From contig JAQFVV010000049.1 in assembly GCA_028023455.1 (NCBI GenBank), positions 6,974,855-7,038,854 of the forward strand: DNA of 64,000 bases, read 5' to 3'. A program made the translations under genes and the position numbers. Positions 60,159-64,000 of this stretch are shown one piece after another. The stretch's first letter is position 1. Each line of letters begins with the position of its first letter. This DNA comes from Epiperipatus broadwayi (lineage: Eukaryota > Onychophora > Udeonychophora > Euonychophora > Peripatidae). The notes under the pieces were generated by a model. It had not been told where the DNA came from. It searched no databases and saw nothing but the letters and a program-made list of their open reading frames with translations.

Positions 60159-61673
60159 ATGGCATTGCATCAAGAAGAGAACAATATAAATTGCAGCAAA
60201 ACAAATGGTGATAAAATGGAAATTGCAACTAATGCAAAAAATTGCGCGAACGTAACAAAAATAAACCAGCATACACACAGCATTGAAAAGATTCCAGCAT
60301 TACTACAGGCAGCAAGATTTAGGAAGGTAAATCAAGCCAACATAAATAATTTAAACTTTATAGACAACAAGAATAAAGAGCCCTCTCCAGTGATATGAAA
60401 TCAAAGATGGACTGCAAGAAATAAATGTTAGTTTCAATAGCACCATCCCTAAAAAAAACTATTTGCCACTTTCCAAAATTTTTTTTCACAGAGATCACTG
60501 GTGTTAGCAGTCATTGATAGGAATTTAATAGTTTATAAATTTGTCAGAGAGCTTTTTTACAAAGAGCTGACAGCAACAGCAATGTGGGATACAGTCTCTA
60601 GTATTGGAGAGCATCCAAACTCACGATATGTTGCAATTCAGTTTTTCAATGAACACCAGTGAACAAGATTTCAAACCCAAGTGAAAACATTAGGAAGTTA
60701 TGCACTAATAATAGTGTATCAAAGCTTACAACCTATAGTAATGGAATAATTAAAAACACTTATTTTGGATATACCATACAGGATTTTCAAAAATTAATTC
60801 AATCATTTGGCAAACCTATTTGTATAAAACAAATTTACTTATTTGACACCCCATCTCAGTTTCCAGCAACAATCTCAACTTCAAAATAAAGCTGCATGAT
60901 AGTGTAAACCTGGGAGATATCCGCACACAAATAGTTGACCAAAATGCAATACTGATCATTCACATAAAAGAATTAAGACTGAGATGCTTTGCGTGCAGTA
61001 AAACTGGACACTTAGCAAACCTGAAAAACCATCTGAGAATTGAAGATCAACCAAGAGAAGCTCACTAACAGGAGTCAAAAAATACAAAACGTTAACAAAA
61101 CCAATGAATAAACAAGAAAGAAATAATAAAAAAAAACCCAACAGCTCAGCAGCAATAAAATAATAAAAAAACTACACACCCATTGCCAACACCTGAAATT
61201 CTGGACCTATCAACAAAAACAAACAATAGAATTCAAACCCTCACTGATAAAAAAACAGAAAGTCAACAGCCTCAAAAGGCTGCAATGGAAAAACAGCGCA
61301 CAATGTAACTCAGCCTACCAAATATATTGATGAAAAATAGTTAATAAAAGTTCAAATAAACTCACAGAGTAATAGTGATAAAGAAAATAAATATATAACG
61401 CGCCAAACACCCAATATTAAAAATAACACAACAATGGAAATAATAAAAGCTATTGCCCCAAATATGCCTCAAATTACCAAAGCTAACACAGAACAAAGGA
61501 GAAAGTCAGACCACCCACCAAAGAAAAACAGAGACCCCCCCCCCCCAAAAATCAAAATAATAGAATCCAACCTTAGCTTTTCTGATCACAACACCACAAC
61601 TACAGTGGAAACAGATAAAGACATGAAAATGGATTGTGAGGATGAGAGGGAAGAAACACCGAATGAACCCTAA
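60159..61673 (+). pseudogene. ORF1 relic of the second, plus-strand LINE
   Basis: Fragments in order. MALHQEENNINC... is at 60159-60398. SLVLAVIDRNLIVYKFVREL...PNSRYVAIQFF is at about 60495-60655. A segment with NGIIKNTYFGYTIQDFQKLI ending FPATISTSK is at 60659-60889. RLRCFACSKTGHLANL is near 60980, a CX2CX4H knuckle whose fourth ligand is lost. An acidic end MKMDCEDEREETPNEP is at 61622-61670. The order matches ORF1 of the minus-strand LINE, and several stretches align with it at modest identity. Several stops and frameshifts disable it. The stop at 61673 is only about 35 bases before the ORF2 part, with no spacer ORF. Confidence 0.7.
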
Positions 61674-61708
61674 CATTTGAATCTTAACCAAAAAACAACA
61701 TATAATGA

Positions 61709-62871
61709 TAGTAAAAAATTGCGGCAATCAATGTCAGGGGTTTGAATTCAACTTCAAAAATTAATAAGTTAAAACACTGGATAATGGATATACAACTACA
61801 CTTGCTAGGTATTCTTGATACATCACACACTTGCTAGGTATTCTTGAGACAAAAATTTATGCTGGATCACAAACTGACCCAGCCAAGCATATTAATATGG
61901 AAGGTTTCTGTGCATGCTCCAGAGATTCTTCCTCTCCCTTGGCTGGCACCAGACTCATAATTGCTAGAAATTGCCCATTCACAACTTTCAAAATAATTCA
62001 CATTGACATGAATTTATTAATTGCAACCTTCAAACAAAAAAGCATAACAATAACTCTTGTTTTTGTATATATGCCTTTACAGAATAAGAAAAAAATTGAT
62101 ACCATAATTGAAAACATTAACTTCAGGTTAGCTGCAACTGCAAACCCAACCATGTTAATTGGAGATTTTAATTTAAAATATCAGGAATTTACAAAATGTT
62201 GCCTTCATGGAATAAACATACCACTAATGAGCAGCCAAGGGTTTTTGCCATTTCTTTCCACAATAGTCTTTTCTGTTCACTTATTGATCTGCGCTGTCAT
62301 TTCCCAATAATTCACCATCTAATTGAAACAAAGCTAACTCCCTCAACTTTTTCCAATCACTCAGCTCAAATAGTCACAATTGATTGCACTCAAATTCAAA
62401 TAGCACCTTTTTCACTTACAAAAATGATAAGAGTTTTACTCCCAGAAACAACCCCTGAATTTCTGTTCTCTAAAACATACATAATGCTAAACAAAATCAA
62501 ATATATGACTTTGAATCCACTTCAGAAATATCTTGCATTTATGGGAATGCTGTCCTTTAACATCAACCATATAATAAGAAAACAACCCCCCACCATCAAG
62601 TTGTTTGTCTCTGACAGATCAGTTGCACCAGAGAATAATTATGATTAACCCTTCTACTGTCACCCAGAAGTATATATTCAAGCTTACACATGCATACAAT
62701 AAAGCATGCAATGAACTCAAAAGCTATCTGAAGATAAAGAAGAGCAAGATATACCTAACCAGGCCACACACTTGGACAAGAGATTATATAAGATGGGAAC
62801 TAGGGAACCAACCAGATGTAAAAGTGCCAATGGCTCTATATACAAACATGTCAACACTTAGACAATCATAA
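61709..62871 (+). pseudogene. ORF2 relic (APE endonuclease part) of the plus-strand LINE
   Basis: Begins KIAAINVRGLNSTSKINKL (usual NVRG start), then a 21-bp block is duplicated 29 bp apart (61798 and 61827), shifting the frame. ILETKIYAGSQTDPAKHINM gives the E-T-K motif. LVFVYMPL...NPTMLIGDFNLKYQEF gives GDFN at about 62160, then LMSSQGF. A frameshift near 62245 leads to LIDLRCHF and FSNHSAQIV (usual SDHHA, D lost to N). LKIKKSKIYLTRPHTWTRDY with WELGN at 62724-62810 aligns with the SIKKAKIFLKNTHDW region of the minus-strand ORF2. Recognisable similarity ends near 62871, before the RT domain. 5'-complete but 3'-truncated or rearranged. Confidence 0.7.
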
Positions 62872-63422
62872 TATAGATAACAATCAAGAATTTCAAACTA
62901 TTGTCAAGGCAACTTTCATTAATGGACTCATATATTTATAATGAAACTAAAGATTGCAATTTGACTACAGAGATTGAAATTATTGATTGGAAGAAGTTTA
63001 AATAAACCTCCTTAAACAGGTAAATATAACCTGTTCTGAATGCAGACTAATAAATAGTCAATTATAACATTAAAAATTGCAATTATAATTTTCAAATTGC
63101 ACCCAAAGTATTACTTAAATAATAAGTGTAATAATCCTTAAGGCTAAATGGGTTTATAAGTAACCATTAGACACCAGTCAACACTTAGACAATCTCAATA
63201 TAGATACAATCAAGAATTTCAAACTGTTGTCAAGACAACCTTCTTTTAGCAATAGAGGTGGAATCCCATCTCCATTAATGGCTCATATATTTATAAAGAC
63301 ACTAAATACTGCAACTTGGCTACAGAAATTGAAATTATTGATCGGAAGAAGTATAAATAAACCTCCTTAAACAAGTAAATATAATCTCCTCTGAATGCAG
63401 ACTAATAAATAGTCAATTACAA
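62851..63422 (+). repeat. Direct repeat of ~220-245 bp at the broken LINE end
   Basis: TCAACACTTAGACAATC, ATCAAGAATTTCAAACT, TAAATAAACCTCCTTAAACA and CTGAATGCAGACTAATAAAT recur at an offset of 327 bp (62851 and 63178). The first copy lacks about 35-40 bp kept in the second. Both follow the ORF2 relic and may be duplicated element sequence. Confidence 0.8.
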
Positions 63423-64000
63423 ATTTATATTACTAGAGATTATTTTAGAAGTAGCAAACTTCTTGCACTTGTAAATCAGAAACCATTCACTTTAGATGAA
63501 TACTCTCACATTGATTATTAATAATTTATGATTAGATGTTATCATTTTTTTTACATTAGATATAAACTTATTCTTAAATAAAGTTTACTTTATTTTATTT
63601 GTATTATAAATAAACATATAATATTCATAATTCTACATTATTTATATTTCTTTATCTTGTAACATCTTAGATACACTCTCTTTTTTTAGATGTCTTTATT
63701 TATATGATTTAAGTAGTGGATGGTAAAATGGAAGTTCTAAGAGTAAATCTAAGATATATATATAATTACTAAATAAAATATTACATGATTTCTCTCTGCA
63801 TTTTCAGCCTTTGCTTTTATTGTAACGTTGAGTAGGTAATTACTATAGTATTATATTTTTAAAAACTAATCTGGGGATTTGGATAAGACATTCATTCATT
63901 ACTCATGATTATAATAATTTTGTATTTTATTTTAAGTAATAAACTTTATTAAAACACAACATATTTACATAATTACAAAATAAATTTCTAGTTCAAACAA
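63423..64000. other. AT-rich desert
   Basis: No gene seen. AATAAACTTTATTAAAAC near 63939 resembles the AATAAA/CTTTATT retroposon ends, but no trinucleotide tail adjoins it. Confidence 0.45.

Noticed and set aside
63930-64000. Another retroposon 3' end (AATAAACTTTATTAAAAC)
   Set aside because: The AATAAA/CTTTATT words are present, but no GAAAC and no adjoining trinucleotide repeat; too common in AT-rich DNA.

Overview
This window is very AT-rich eukaryotic nuclear DNA, almost certainly from an invertebrate animal. The reasons are non-LTR retrotransposons with APE endonuclease and CCHC gag-like ORFs, an RTE-type LINE relic, tRNA-derived SINEs with target-site duplications, many foldback MITEs, long trinucleotide microsatellites, and a 500-N assembly gap. 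The species cannot be named from the sequence. No host protein-coding gene is convincing; one 90-bp candidate exon (24057-24146, minus strand) is the only plausible piece of one. There are no operons, CRISPR arrays or rRNA genes.

Layout. 0-10 kb: a foldback element cut by the window edge, a (TTA)n tract, a tandem array of about 1.3-kb units running into the gap, several retroposon 3' ends that finish in AATAAA...GAAAC followed by ATT/ATG repeats, and a decayed ORF1-only retroposon (8226-10102). 10-25 kb: AT-rich desert with foldback elements and a 1.1-kb TA-flanked pogo/Tigger-like element (18908-20027). 25.4-32.1 kb: an RTE LINE relic split by a non-autonomous LTR element (26873-31724), whose LTR carries repeated hairpins with a conserved loop and which has a tandem LTR/partial-LTR end. 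33-46 kb: desert with foldback elements and three tRNA-like SINE units. 46.6-51 kb: a 1.26-kb TA-flanked element and a second LINE relic hit by two foldback elements.

53.8-59.9 kb: the best preserved item, a roughly 6.1-kb minus-strand LINE. It has a CCHC ORF1 (one frameshift), a 178-codon spacer ORF with hydrophobic segments, ORF2 with APE, RT (FMDD) and a C-terminal zinc-finger segment (one frame break), and a YY1-like motif at its 5' edge. It has the same (TAG)n trinucleotide repeat at both ends. A more decayed relative lies head-to-head on the plus strand (60.0-63.4 kb).

The main biological story is retrotransposons and trinucleotide repeats. At least four retroposon 3' ends and both ends of the large LINE abut trinucleotide microsatellites, which suggests either targeting of such repeats or repeat synthesis during integration. 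All family assignments come from reading motifs by eye; no search was run.
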